A stretch of DNA of 64,000 bases, from positions 1 to 64,000 of the forward strand of contig JBBDNB010000032.1 of the NCBI GenBank assembly GCA_040877935.1, given 5' to 3'. The DNA comes from Chitinophagales bacterium (lineage in GTDB: Bacteria > Bacteroidota > Bacteroidia > Chitinophagales > CAIOSU01). Positions 1-10,636 of this stretch are shown here, piece after piece (the first letter of the stretch is position 1; every line of letters starts with the position of its first letter). The translations under genes were made by a program, and so were the position numbers. The notes beneath the pieces are model-generated. The model did not search any database and had not been told where the DNA came from. It worked only from the letters and a program-made list of their open reading frames with translations.

Positions 1-1735
1 CCTGGAGCGATGGACAGACCGACTCCATAGCTACGGGACTTTGTGCCGGAACATATGATGTAACGGTAAGCGATGCCAATAGCTGTGATACGGTACTGAG
101 CATTACCATTACCGAACCCCCTGTTTTGACAGCATCAATCAGTGATACAACAATGGTCAGTTGTAATGGTGCATGCGATGGCGAAGCCACGGTAACACCA
201 ACAGGCGGCACACCTCCATACACTTTTGCCTGGAGCGATGGACAAACGGACTCTATAGCCACGGGTCTTTGTGCCGGAGCCTATGATGTAACGGTAAGTG
301 ATGCCAATCTTTGTGATACCGTGATCAATGTAACGATTACAGAACCTGCTGTTTTATCGGCAAGTATCACGGACACCACAATGGTTTCTTGCAATGGGGA
401 ATGTGATGCTTCAGCCACAGTTACACCTGCCGGAGGAACAGGTCCTTATAGCTATATTTGGAGTGATGGGCAAACGGATTCCATAGCTACAGGACTATGC
501 GTTGGTAATTTCAGCGTTACAGTTAGTGATGCCAATCTTTGCGATACGATAATCAATGTAACGATTACAGAACCTGCTGTATTGACAGCAAGTATAACGG
601 ATACTTTGCACCTTGTCTGCAACGGGGAATGTATTGGAGAGGCAACGGTGACACCTTCCGGAGGCACTGCACCATATACTTTTGCCTGGAGTGACGGACA
701 AACGGATTCCATAGCCACAAGCCTATGTGCTGGAACATATGATGTGACAGTAAGCGATGCCAACGGCTGCGATACCATTATCAATGTTGACATCATAGAA
801 CCGCCTTTATTAACAGCAAGCATTTCTGATACAGTAATGATCAGTTGTGGCGGACTTTGTGATGGTTCAGCTACTGCCACTCCAACGGGCGGTACCCCTC
901 CATACACTTTCGCCTGGAGTGATGGACAAACAGACTCCATAGCCACAGGACTTTGTGCCGGAAGCTATGATGTAACCATAAGTGATGCAAATGCCTGCGA
1001 TACGGTTATCAGTGTTACAATCACCGAGCCTCCTGTATTGACCGCTTTAATCAGTGATACTACAATGGTAAGCTGCAATGGTGTATGCGATGGCTCTGCT
1101 ACGGTAACACCAACAGGTGGGACTTCGCCTTATACCTTCGTCTGGAGCGATGGACAAACAGATTCAATAGCCACAGGACTTTGTGCTGGAGCATACGATG
1201 TAACGATTACAGATAACAATGGCTGTGATACAACCGTAAGTGTAAACATCACCGAACCAACAATTCTTACAGCCAGCATTTCTGATACCACCCATGTAAG
1301 CTGTAACGGAGAATGTGATGGATCAGCTACTGTAAGTGCTTCCGGGGGTACTGCACCCTATACCTATAACTGGAGCAATGGGGATACCGGCTCTGTTATT
1401 TCAGGATTGTGTGCAGGCGTTTACGATGTGGTAGTGAGCGATGCCAATGGCTGCGATACCATTATCAGCGTTGAAATCATTGAACCTGCACTTTTACAGT
1501 TGGGCATAATTGATTCCAGTAACCTGACTTGTTTTGAATCCTGTGATGGTGAAGCCGTAGCTGGAGTTACAGGGGGCACCTTGCCATACAGTTTTGAATG
1601 GTCAAATGGAGCAACGGATTCCATTGCAGATGGGCTTTGTGCAGGAACATATGCAGTTACGGTGACGGATGACAATGCTTGTGAAAGCATGGACTCCGTT
1701 TTAATCACCGAACCGGATGAATTGCTTTTGACCAT
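1..1735 (+). repeat. Tandem SprB coding repeats, period about 228 bp
   Basis: The same stretch recurs about every 228 bp. Short blocks such as GATGGACAAAC and ATAGCCACAGG are nearly identical between units, while later units (after about 1490) drift. This low divergence at DNA level suggests recent expansion or homogenisation by recombination, so unit number may vary between strains and the assembly here may be collapsed. Confidence 0.88.
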
Positions 1736-2969
1736 ACAAGTGGACAGCAATACCCATTGTAATGGTGGGGAAACCGGTGGATTGACCGTAAGCTCAAGCG
1801 GAGGTACAGCACCATTTTCCTATTTCTGGACAGATGGAAGCTTTGTGGTGATTAGCACTACTTTAAATGTAACAGACACAAGTAATTCAATTGCGGATTT
1901 GGGAACAGGCCAATATTTTGCGCTGATCGAAGACGCCAATGGATGTACGGATAGCGTTTCTGCAACTATAGTAGAGCGACCGGGTCCACAGGTAAATGCA
2001 ATAGATGTAACATCAAGTACCTGTATGGACGACAATGGAGCGATATCCATTGATGTCAGTACGGATGATCCGCCATTGACTTTTGCATGGGCGCATGATA
2101 GCACTTTGAACGGCAATACTGCAACGCAGCTTTTTGCAGGAACATACCCGGTGACCATCAGTGATGCAAGTACCTGTGATACGGTATTGAACATTCAGGT
2201 GAATGACATCAATAGCCCCGACTTCCTGGGTGCACAGGTTAAGGATGTTTATTGTGGAAATGATGATGGCAGGATTGCCCTGAATTTTATTGGCGGCACC
2301 CAACCGTTTACCTATAATTGGAGCCATGACTCAGAATTAAATGAAGCGACTGCGGATTCATTGACGACTGGTCAGTATACAGTCTCTTTAGTGGATGCCA
2401 ATGGATGTGATACCACACTTGAATTTACAATTAATGAGATTGATGCACCGGAAATAGATTTGGAACCCGAATCTCCGCAAACCATTTTTGAAGGTGATGA
2501 AGTACAATTGGAAGTCATTGTATTGAACGACCGGGAAGACCTGAATTTAGGTTGGTTCCCCGAAGGCACTTCGCTGGATTGCTATGATTGTTTCAATCCG
2601 GTGGCAAGTCCCGAGCGTTCTGAGAATTATTTTGTGATTGCCACTGATATTGAAACCGGTTGTATTGATACGGCTTCCATCGTGATCAATGTGAAAGACG
2701 ATGTGAATATTTTCATTCCGAATGGTATTACGCCAAATGCGGATGGCGTAAACGATACCTGGGTAATTCGCGACCTGGAATTTTTCCCGGACAATGAGGT
2801 GATCATTCTCAATCGCTGGGGCGATGAGGTGTTCCAGGCGAAGCCCTACAACAACGACTGGGGTGGCACCTACAACGGCAAGGAATTGCCGGCAGCAACA
2901 TACTATTACTTTATCCGGCTGAACAATATTGATGAAGTGGTCAGTGGAAACGTAACCATTATTAAATAG
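1..2969 (+). CDS. SprB-repeat adhesin with T9SS type B C-terminal domain (5' end outside window)
   Basis: The reading frame is open from the left edge, so this is the 3' part of a larger gene. The visible protein, about 988 residues, is built of tandem units of about 76 residues (228 nt). Each unit has conserved cysteines (CNGxCDG, GLCAG, CDT) and a WSDGQTDSIATGLCAG core typical of SprB repeats. About seven are nearly canonical, and the last three or so diverge. The final 85 or so residues form the gliding-motility-associated C-terminal domain (FIPNGITPNADGVNDTW, then LNRWGDEVF), the signal for type IX secretion of type B substrates. The protein is therefore expected to be exported and held at the cell surface as an adhesin. 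A PorP/SprF-type gene follows 8 bp downstream, the usual partner of such substrates. The ligand cannot be inferred. Confidence 0.93.
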   Translation, partial: WSDGQTDSIATGLCAGTYDVTVSDANSCDTVLSITITEPPVLTASISDTTMVSCNGACDGEATVTPTGGTPPYTFAWSDGQTDSIATGLCAGAYDVTVSDANLCDTVINVTITEPAVLSASITDTTMVSCNGECDASATVTPAGGTGPYSYIWSDGQTDSIATGLCVGNFSVTVSDANLCDTIINVTITEPAVLTASITDTLHLVCNGECIGEATVTPSGGTAPYTFAWSDGQTDSIATSLCAGTYDVTVSDANGCDTIINVDIIEPPLLTASISDTVMISCGGLCDGSATATPTGGTPPYTFAWSDGQTDSIATGLCAGSYDVTISDANACDTVISVTITEPPVLTALISDTTMVSCNGVCDGSATVTPTGGTSPYTFVWSDGQTDSIATGLCAGAYDVTITDNNGCDTTVSVNITEPTILTASISDTTHVSCNGECDGSATVSASGGTAPYTYNWSNGDTGSVISGLCAGVYDVVVSDANGCDTIISVEIIEPALLQLGIIDSSNLTCFESCDGEAVAGVTGGTLPYSFEWSNGATDSIADGLCAGTYAVTVTDDNACESMDSVLITEPDELLLTIQVDSNTHCNGGETGGLTVSSSGGTAPFSYFWTDGSFVVISTTLNVTDTSNSIADLGTGQYFALIEDANGCTDSVSATIVERPGPQVNAIDVTSSTCMDDNGAISIDVSTDDPPLTFAWAHDSTLNGNTATQLFAGTYPVTISDASTCDTVLNIQVNDINSPDFLGAQVKDVYCGNDDGRIALNFIGGTQPFTYNWSHDSELNEATADSLTTGQYTVSLVDANGCDTTLEFTINEIDAPEIDLEPESPQTIFEGDEVQLEVIVLNDREDLNLGWFPEGTSLDCYDCFNPVASPERSENYFVIATDIETGCIDTASIVINVKDDVNIFIPNGITPNADGVNDTWVIRDLEFFPDNEVIILNRWGDEVFQAKPYNNDWGGTYNGKELPAATYYYFIRLNNIDEVVSGNVTIIK

Positions 2970-2977
2970 GCTCAATT

Positions 2978-3946
2978 ATGAAGAAAGTCATTTTTGCACT
3001 ATGTATATTTTTCTCGGCTGAGGCTTTAATGGCGCAGCAATTGCCCATTTTTAGTTTGTACCGGGACAACAGTTTTGTGCTGAACCCCGCCATAGCGGGA
3101 TCAGAGGATCATGCAATTGGCTCCATAACCTATAGGGAGCAGTGGACACAAGTGGAAGGCAATCCCCGCACCATGAGTGCCAATTACCGCAGTCCCATCC
3201 CGCGTTACAGTATGGGTCTGGGGGGACAGATCATTTATGATAAAACAGGGCCAACCTCCTTTATGGGAATTAATATTTCTTACAATTACCAAATTAGTTT
3301 TGCAAAGATCAATCCTTTCAGGTGGCCGGAATTTATCAGGCGGAGTAGGCTTTCTTTTGGTATTTCGGGAGCGGTGTACCAGTACCGCCTGAATGCTTCG
3401 GACATACAAATGGAGCAGTCCAATGACCAGGCTTTGATGAACAGCAACCAGTCTGCTTTTATGCCCAATTTTGGGGTAGGACTTTATTATTACTTTGATG
3501 AGTTTTACCTGGGTTATTCGGTTCCGCAATTGGTGCCTTTTAATATCAGCTTTTCCGATCCGATGGGCGAAAGCATCATGCAAAGGGAATTGCACCACTA
3601 TATCGTAATGGGCGGAAGCATTCCTTTGGTTGAATCAAAGGCACATCACAAGTTTTTCATTGAGCCTATGGTGTGGTTTAAATATGTAAATGGAGCGCCC
3701 TTTCAGATTGATGGACACCTGAGGTTCAATTACAAGAAAATTTTCTGGGTAGGTGCGGCCTATCGAAGCAGCAAGACCATGGTGGCGGAGATTGGCTTTA
3801 TGATAAAAGAGCGCGTTCAAATTGGTTATGCCTTTGATCAGGCCATTAATGAGACACGGATCCAAATGGGAAATGCACATGAAATACTGATCAGCTATCA
3901 CCTGAAACCCAAAAAACGCTGGGGAAGAAAAAATATTGGTTTTTGA
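2978..3946 (+). CDS. PorP/SprF family type IX secretion outer-membrane protein
   Basis: 322 residues with an N-terminal signal peptide (hydrophobic stretch 4-18, ending MAQQ). The opening of the mature protein, LPIFSLYRDNSFVLNPAIAG, is the hallmark of the PorP/SprF family: a short stretch ending in an NPAxAG motif ahead of a predicted beta-barrel. The length fits the family. Members sit in the outer membrane and are paired with a particular large T9SS substrate. The position 8 bp after the SprB-repeat adhesin makes it the likely dedicated secretion or anchoring partner of that protein. Downstream is a different functional block (polysaccharide genes), so it is probably the last gene of a two-gene unit. 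Confidence 0.92.
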   Translation: MKKVIFALCIFFSAEALMAQQLPIFSLYRDNSFVLNPAIAGSEDHAIGSITYREQWTQVEGNPRTMSANYRSPIPRYSMGLGGQIIYDKTGPTSFMGINISYNYQISFAKINPFRWPEFIRRSRLSFGISGAVYQYRLNASDIQMEQSNDQALMNSNQSAFMPNFGVGLYYYFDEFYLGYSVPQLVPFNISFSDPMGESIMQRELHHYIVMGGSIPLVESKAHHKFFIEPMVWFKYVNGAPFQIDGHLRFNYKKIFWVGAAYRSSKTMVAEIGFMIKERVQIGYAFDQAINETRIQMGNAHEILISYHLKPKKRWGRKNIGF

Positions 3947-4008
3947 TACGCTAATAATACACAAAATATAATCCGCTGTTTTTTTCAGAAAAATTTAATG
4001 ATTATTGA

Positions 4009-4974
4009 ATGAGGGCGTATTTATTTCAAATAGCGCAAAGAGCAGGGTTATTAAATACTGTTTTTTATTTGCAAAAACACAGGCTCTATGTATTGTATTT
4101 TCATCGTGTTTCAATAGAATATAGCCCCGCTTACTCACCTCTAAATCCCGATGTTTTTTCAGGAATAATGGATTTTGTCAATGACAGATTTAAAATAATT
4201 GACTTTACTGAATTAGGGCACAATTTTAAAAGTAAAAAACCTTTGGCTATTATAACTTTTGACGATGGTTTTTCAGATTTTGCTGAATATGCTTTTCCGG
4301 TTTTGGAACATTTAAATGTCCCTGTTACTATGAATGTAATAACAGATTGTGCGGAAACAGGACTGCCTAATTGGACCCAAAAAATCAATTGTTTGGTTGA
4401 GGCTTTTGCAATCAATAATCTTCAACCTGAACTAATGGGCTTGGAATTGCCAAAACTTGAATCAGACAGAAATGAAGGACAAATAGCTTTGGATATATTC
4501 AGGCACTTATCCACTTTTAAATTAGCAGAAATCCAAGATCAAATTGATGTTTGGGAACGTCAACTAAAGGGTGATTATAAATATACCCCTATGCTTAAAT
4601 GGGATGAAATAAAAAAATTAACCGACACAGGATTGGTTATTCCGGGCTCCCATACAAAAACCCATATAAATTTATCCCAAAACCATTCAGAAGAAATCTT
4701 AAAAAGGGAAATAATAGAAACTAAAAAAATAATAGAAAACAAGCTGAATTGTGAAGTTGATCGGTTTGCTTTTCCCAATGGTTTGTATAATAAAAGAAGT
4801 TTGCAAACAGTGATTGATGCCGGCTACGAATACATTCAATTGACCGGGGAAAAAGCAATTGAGAACCTCCCTGAAGACAAACCTTATATTGTAAATAGAA
4901 TTGAGCCTTTTTATGCCAGTATATCTGAAAATTTATTTAAAATAGCCGGATTTCATTCAATGATTGCTAGGTAA
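4009..4974 (+). CDS. Polysaccharide deacetylase (NodB/CE4 family)
   Basis: 321 residues. The CE4 motif TFDDGF lies at residues 83-88, giving the catalytic and metal-binding aspartates. The second motif, SHTKTH near residue 214, supplies the two metal-binding histidines of the HxxxH signature. The family removes N-acetyl (or O-acetyl) groups from polysaccharides or peptidoglycan. No signal peptide is evident, which points to a biosynthetic role in the adjoining polysaccharide locus. It converges on the GNAT gene with only one base between the stop codons. The exact substrate is unknown. Confidence 0.88.
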   Translation: MRAYLFQIAQRAGLLNTVFYLQKHRLYVLYFHRVSIEYSPAYSPLNPDVFSGIMDFVNDRFKIIDFTELGHNFKSKKPLAIITFDDGFSDFAEYAFPVLEHLNVPVTMNVITDCAETGLPNWTQKINCLVEAFAINNLQPELMGLELPKLESDRNEGQIALDIFRHLSTFKLAEIQDQIDVWERQLKGDYKYTPMLKWDEIKKLTDTGLVIPGSHTKTHINLSQNHSEEILKREIIETKKIIENKLNCEVDRFAFPNGLYNKRSLQTVIDAGYEYIQLTGEKAIENLPEDKPYIVNRIEPFYASISENLFKIAGFHSMIAR

Positions 4975-4975
4975 A

Positions 4976-6022
4976 TCAAATGCTGTCAGAATACAATTCA
5001 TTGATTTGCCAGATTCTTGGATCAGAAAGGTCGGATTCGCTACTTTTAGATAAATTTTCAATATTTGAGTTTGGCATATAGAGGAGCGGGTGTGAAGTAC
5101 TTTTCTTTTTGAAATTAAAACACTTTGGAATGGAATAAAACCCATCGAAAAAGCGATTATTGATGTTTTGTTTTTTTAAAGCATGCTCCCAACAGGAAAT
5201 AATTTTAGGTTTCATCACTTTAACAAAAGCATTTAATATCTTATAAAAATCTTGTGAAGTATCCGCTACAAATTCAACCAAAGAGTACCTGTCATTGCCC
5301 CATGACTTGAAGATTAAAAACCCAATTGTTGCATCTTCATTACAAAGATATGAGAACACATATTTACTATCTGGTCTCTTAAACCGCCAATCCAAATATC
5401 CACTATCCCATTTGACCTGCAATGCCCCTCTGTTATTTTTAATCCGCTCCTCAAACAAGAATTCCATAATTTGCAGTTGCGGGACCTCGGTTATCAGTAC
5501 ATTATTAGTATATATTTCCTTATCCTTGTTGAAGTGAACTTTCTGTGTGAATAAAAATGAAAAAGGCCTAATGTTGTATGATTCATTAATTTCAAATAAT
5601 ACCCTGTATCCAATTTTTAAATAGCCGGGAATACTTTTTTCATTTGAGCTGATTGCAGTTGTAAATGGTACACTTTTGCATTTTTGTATTTGCCCTAATG
5701 AAAATTTTGTCATTTTTTCGAACCAACCTTTTCGTCTTTCTGATGGATGCACAACCGCATCGGCCAGGCTTGCAGTATAGAATATTTGATCGCAGTGTGT
5801 CAACTTCAAAATAAACCAGCCTCTGAAAGCAAGTACTTCATCATTTTTAACCAAAACAAAGCTGTGCGGAATATGTTGAATGGGCGTTTGTAGGTAGCGC
5901 CATTCAAGCAATTGAACAATCTCCTCTTGTTCCATTTTGCCCCAAAGAATTTTCATCAGCTTTGCAAGCTTGTGCAGGTGTTTTTTTTCAAAAGGAACAA
6001 TATTATAGTCATGCTTATTCAT
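4976..6022 (-). CDS. GNAT-type acyltransferase in polysaccharide locus
   Basis: 348 residues. The N-terminal half looks like a GNAT fold, with the acetyl-CoA-binding type motif ADAVVHPSERRKGWFEKM around residues 88-105 (pattern VxPxxRxxG/W). The C-terminal half is less clear and could be a second GNAT-like or FemAB-like lobe. Such genes are common in Bacteroidota exopolysaccharide loci, where they acetylate amino sugars or transfer aminoacyl groups. It lies 15 bp downstream of the glycosyltransferase gene on the same strand, so the two probably form one transcript. The substrate is not identifiable. Confidence 0.7.
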   Translation of the reverse strand: MNKHDYNIVPFEKKHLHKLAKLMKILWGKMEQEEIVQLLEWRYLQTPIQHIPHSFVLVKNDEVLAFRGWFILKLTHCDQIFYTASLADAVVHPSERRKGWFEKMTKFSLGQIQKCKSVPFTTAISSNEKSIPGYLKIGYRVLFEINESYNIRPFSFLFTQKVHFNKDKEIYTNNVLITEVPQLQIMEFLFEERIKNNRGALQVKWDSGYLDWRFKRPDSKYVFSYLCNEDATIGFLIFKSWGNDRYSLVEFVADTSQDFYKILNAFVKVMKPKIISCWEHALKKQNINNRFFDGFYSIPKCFNFKKKSTSHPLLYMPNSNIENLSKSSESDLSDPRIWQINELYSDSI

Positions 6023-6037
6023 CCGGAGTTTCAGATT

Positions 6038-7315
6038 CTATTTGTTTAGCTTTGAAAGTAATTCCCCCAATCTACTTACCTGATTCTCATAAGTGTATTC
6101 CATGATTTTACTTTCATTACCCTGATAGGTAATCTTGCCTGAAGTGAGCCATTCTTTATAGCAGAAATTTATGCAGTCAAAAACCGCTTCAGTATTATCT
6201 AAAATAAAACCTGTATTGGTTTCTGAAATTGTTGTTTCCAAAACATCCCTGTCAGAAGGGGATAAAATAATTGGTTTTTTTAAAGACAGATAATCAAAAA
6301 ACTTTGCAGAATGTGTGCCTTTTCGTTCGGGAATACCACAAATTAAAAAACAATCAGCGTTTCTGACTTGCACCATCATGGTTTCTTTTTTTACCCAGGG
6401 CTTAATATTATAAAAACTTTTAAAACCCTTTAAGTTCTTAGCAATTCTTGCTTTTTGTCCGATATTCACACTAATTCCCCAAAAGTCGAGAATAATATTG
6501 GCTTTGGGGTTTTGCCTCAAAAATTTTTTGTAGCCGCTTAAAAAAACTTCAATTTTTTGTGTCGGATATAAGTTGCCAATATATGCGATGGTAAGTTTAT
6601 TATTAGGGATATTATTAGTTGTGTCAATCAATTTTTCAAAACCATTGGTGATTACATAGCCTTCTTTATTGACCAGTTGCTTTATGCTTTTAACAAATCC
6701 TTCTGAACAGCTGGTGAAAAACGCACAAGAACTTGTCCATTTTTTTTCAAATTTCCTTTCAATATTTTCAAAAAACCTTCTTCTTAAATTTTGTTTGTTA
6801 TTGGTATTGGTATTCCATGGATCCCGATAATCGGCAACCCATTCAATACGCGGAAATTCTTTTTTTAGCAAATAACAGAACTGAAACTGATGGAAAAGCC
6901 GCCCACTTGTCAATACAATTTTGATATCAGGATTCTTTATTAAATAATTTCGCGCAAAATCATATAAATTCACAAAAGGTATGCTGCGAAGAAAATAATT
7001 TTGGGCAATCAACTGAAAAAAAGAAAATATTTTACCGATAAATCTAGCTTTGTCACCGTATTTTTTGATCAATCTGTCCCGAAAGGTTCCGTAATAGGGA
7101 AGCCTGTAAACTGTATAGTTTTCATGTATTTTTTCTGTCGTTTCCTTTTCATTACTTATAGCTGTAAAATCTGTTTCATTATCGGCCCAATGCCGGGTTA
7201 CCACTATCGGGTAGTATCCAAATTTGTGCAAATGCTCCGCCCAGGCTTTCATCCTGTAACTGCCTGCAAAATTTCCAGGGGGAAAAAAATAAGTGATCAA
7301 GAGTACTTTTTTCAC
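6038..7315 (-). CDS. Glycosyltransferase, GT4-like
   Basis: 425 residues. It starts MKKVLLITYFFPPGNFAGSY, a common N-terminus of GT4 (GT-B fold) transferases. The acceptor-side half ends near residue 230, and the C-terminal nucleotide-sugar half begins with LTIAYIGNLYPTQKIEVFL. A Glu-rich donor-binding region (ADCFLICGIPERKGTHSAKFFDYL) contains the Ex7E-like segment. It presumably adds a sugar to the lipid-linked repeat unit on the cytoplasmic face. It is the first gene of a two-gene minus-strand unit with the GNAT gene and reads away from the 463-bp gap at 7316-7778. Confidence 0.85.
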   Translation of the reverse strand: MKKVLLITYFFPPGNFAGSYRMKAWAEHLHKFGYYPIVVTRHWADNETDFTAISNEKETTEKIHENYTVYRLPYYGTFRDRLIKKYGDKARFIGKIFSFFQLIAQNYFLRSIPFVNLYDFARNYLIKNPDIKIVLTSGRLFHQFQFCYLLKKEFPRIEWVADYRDPWNTNTNNKQNLRRRFFENIERKFEKKWTSSCAFFTSCSEGFVKSIKQLVNKEGYVITNGFEKLIDTTNNIPNNKLTIAYIGNLYPTQKIEVFLSGYKKFLRQNPKANIILDFWGISVNIGQKARIAKNLKGFKSFYNIKPWVKKETMMVQVRNADCFLICGIPERKGTHSAKFFDYLSLKKPIILSPSDRDVLETTISETNTGFILDNTEAVFDCINFCYKEWLTSGKITYQGNESKIMEYTYENQVSRLGELLSKLNK

Positions 7316-8747
<1,432 letters not shown>

Positions 8748-8758
8748 GTATTATTCAA

Positions 8759-10603
8759 ATGTGCGGCATAAGTGGTTTTTTAAGTTTTGACAGGCATTTT
8801 TCCAAACCCGATTTGGAAAGCATGACCGACTGCCTTGTACACCGGGGACCGGATGCTTCGGGTTATTATTACGACAATACTATCGGGCTGGGACACAGAA
8901 GGCTGAGTATTATCGACTTGTCAGACAATGCCAATCAGCCCATGCACTCCCGCTGTGGCAGGTATGTGATGGTCTTCAATGGTGAAATTTACAATTACAG
9001 GGAACTGTCCAAAGCATTAGATACCGGTTTGAAAACCCATTCCGATACAGAGGTGTTGCTGGAATCCTTTGTAAAATGGGGCCCGGGTTTTGTTGAAAAA
9101 CTGAATGGCATGTTTGCCTTTGCTATTTATGATAAAAGGGATGAATTGCTTTATGTTTATCGCGACCGCATGGGCATTAAGCCCTTGTATTTTTATCGCC
9201 ATGACAATGATTTTTTATTTGCTTCCGAACTCAAATCTTTAAAACAAATAGCTTCCCTTGAAAAAGGCGGAATCAATAAACAGGCCATCAATGATTTCCT
9301 TTACATGGGCTATATTCCGGCTCCTTTGAGTATTTATCAAAATATTCAAAAATTCCCTTCGGGTGCCTATGCAGTAGTAGGTAAAAATCAATTTGAAATT
9401 AAAACTTACTGGAAACTGGAAGAACAGGTCAAAAGTGAGGTGATTTCAAATGTGGATGCGGCCAAAAAGCAATTGCGGGAACTCTTGTTCAGTGCAGTAG
9501 AATACCGGATGGTGAGTGATGTGCCATTGGGCACCTTTTTGAGTGGCGGTATTGATTCAAGTTTGGTAACCGCTATAGCACAAAAACTTTCGGACAAACC
9601 CGTAAATACTTTTTCCATTGGTTTTAAGGAAGGTAAATTCAATGAGGCCAATTATGCAGCTAAAGTGGCCAAACAACTGGGAACCAATCACCATGAAAAA
9701 ATACTCTCCTATGCAGATGCCCTGGAGCGTCTGGACAAAGTATTTGAAGCCTATGATGAGCCTTTTTCCGACAGTTCTGCATTTCCCACCATGCTGGTAT
9801 CGAAATTTGCCCGTGAGCATGTAAAAGTCATTTTATCGGGAGATGGGGGAGATGAAAGTTACCTCGGTTATGGAAGCTATGAATGGGGCAAACGGCTCAG
9901 CCACCCGCTCTCAAAAATTTTAAAAAAACCGGCACATGAGCTGTTAAAGCGTGGCAATAGCCGATTTAAAAGAGCAGCAGGCTTATTTGATTATCAAAGC
10001 GAAAAACGCCTTAAATCCCATATTTTTTCCCAGGAACAATATTTGTTTTCTGAAAAGGAAATCACCGCACTGTTGAGCCCTGATTATAAAAGTGGTTTTT
10101 CTATTAATGAGGAAATCATTACCCCTGGCAGGGCATTAAGTTTCCCCGAACAGCAATCCCTTTTTGATATGAAATACTATTTGCAGGATGATCTGCTGGT
10201 GAAAGTGGACCGGGCAAGCATGTTGCATTCCCTTGAAGTTCGGGTGCCTTTGATTGATCACAGGTTGATCGCCTTTGCGTTGAATTTGAGTGAAGACCTG
10301 CGGAAGCAAAAAGGAATTACTAAATATTTACTGAAGGAAGTGCTTTATGAGCTTGTGCCCAAAGCCTTGTTTGAACGCCCCAAATGGGGCTTTAGCATTC
10401 CCCTGGTGGAGTGGCTGCAAGGGGAATGGCGGTTTTTGATTGAAGAATACCTAAGTAAAGAAGCCATAGAAGATGCAGCGGTGTTCAATTATTCTACTGT
10501 GCATCAATATGTTCAACGGTTTTTTAAGGGAGAAACTTATCTTTACAATCGCTTGTGGTTGATGATTCTTATGCAGCGATTTCTCAAAAATGAATCTATA
10601 TAA
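8759..10603 (+). CDS. asnB: Asparagine synthase-type glutamine amidotransferase (AsnB family), copy 1
   Basis: 614 residues. Cys2 (after Met, MCGISGF) is the N-terminal nucleophile of class II glutaminase domains. Glutaminase motifs such as HRGPD and FNGEIYNY follow. The C-terminal synthetase domain has the PP-loop LSGGIDSS at about 261-267 for ATP. Length and order fit AsnB. In polysaccharide clusters such enzymes commonly amidate a sugar carboxylate rather than make free asparagine. The position directly after a WlbA-like uronic-sugar dehydrogenase supports that reading. A second paralogue lies at 19769-21655. Confidence 0.9.
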   Translation: MCGISGFLSFDRHFSKPDLESMTDCLVHRGPDASGYYYDNTIGLGHRRLSIIDLSDNANQPMHSRCGRYVMVFNGEIYNYRELSKALDTGLKTHSDTEVLLESFVKWGPGFVEKLNGMFAFAIYDKRDELLYVYRDRMGIKPLYFYRHDNDFLFASELKSLKQIASLEKGGINKQAINDFLYMGYIPAPLSIYQNIQKFPSGAYAVVGKNQFEIKTYWKLEEQVKSEVISNVDAAKKQLRELLFSAVEYRMVSDVPLGTFLSGGIDSSLVTAIAQKLSDKPVNTFSIGFKEGKFNEANYAAKVAKQLGTNHHEKILSYADALERLDKVFEAYDEPFSDSSAFPTMLVSKFAREHVKVILSGDGGDESYLGYGSYEWGKRLSHPLSKILKKPAHELLKRGNSRFKRAAGLFDYQSEKRLKSHIFSQEQYLFSEKEITALLSPDYKSGFSINEEIITPGRALSFPEQQSLFDMKYYLQDDLLVKVDRASMLHSLEVRVPLIDHRLIAFALNLSEDLRKQKGITKYLLKEVLYELVPKALFERPKWGFSIPLVEWLQGEWRFLIEEYLSKEAIEDAAVFNYSTVHQYVQRFFKGETYLYNRLWLMILMQRFLKNESI

Positions 10604-10636
10604 TTTACTTTCTCAACAGACCTGAATATTATATCA

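Noticed and set aside
1-1735. CRISPR-like regular spacing
   Set aside because: Units are 228 bp, coding, and without short direct repeats with unique spacers.
452-1750. Open minus-strand frames opposite the SprB repeats
   Set aside because: They repeat with the same 228-bp period, have no family features and sit opposite a clear coding frame.
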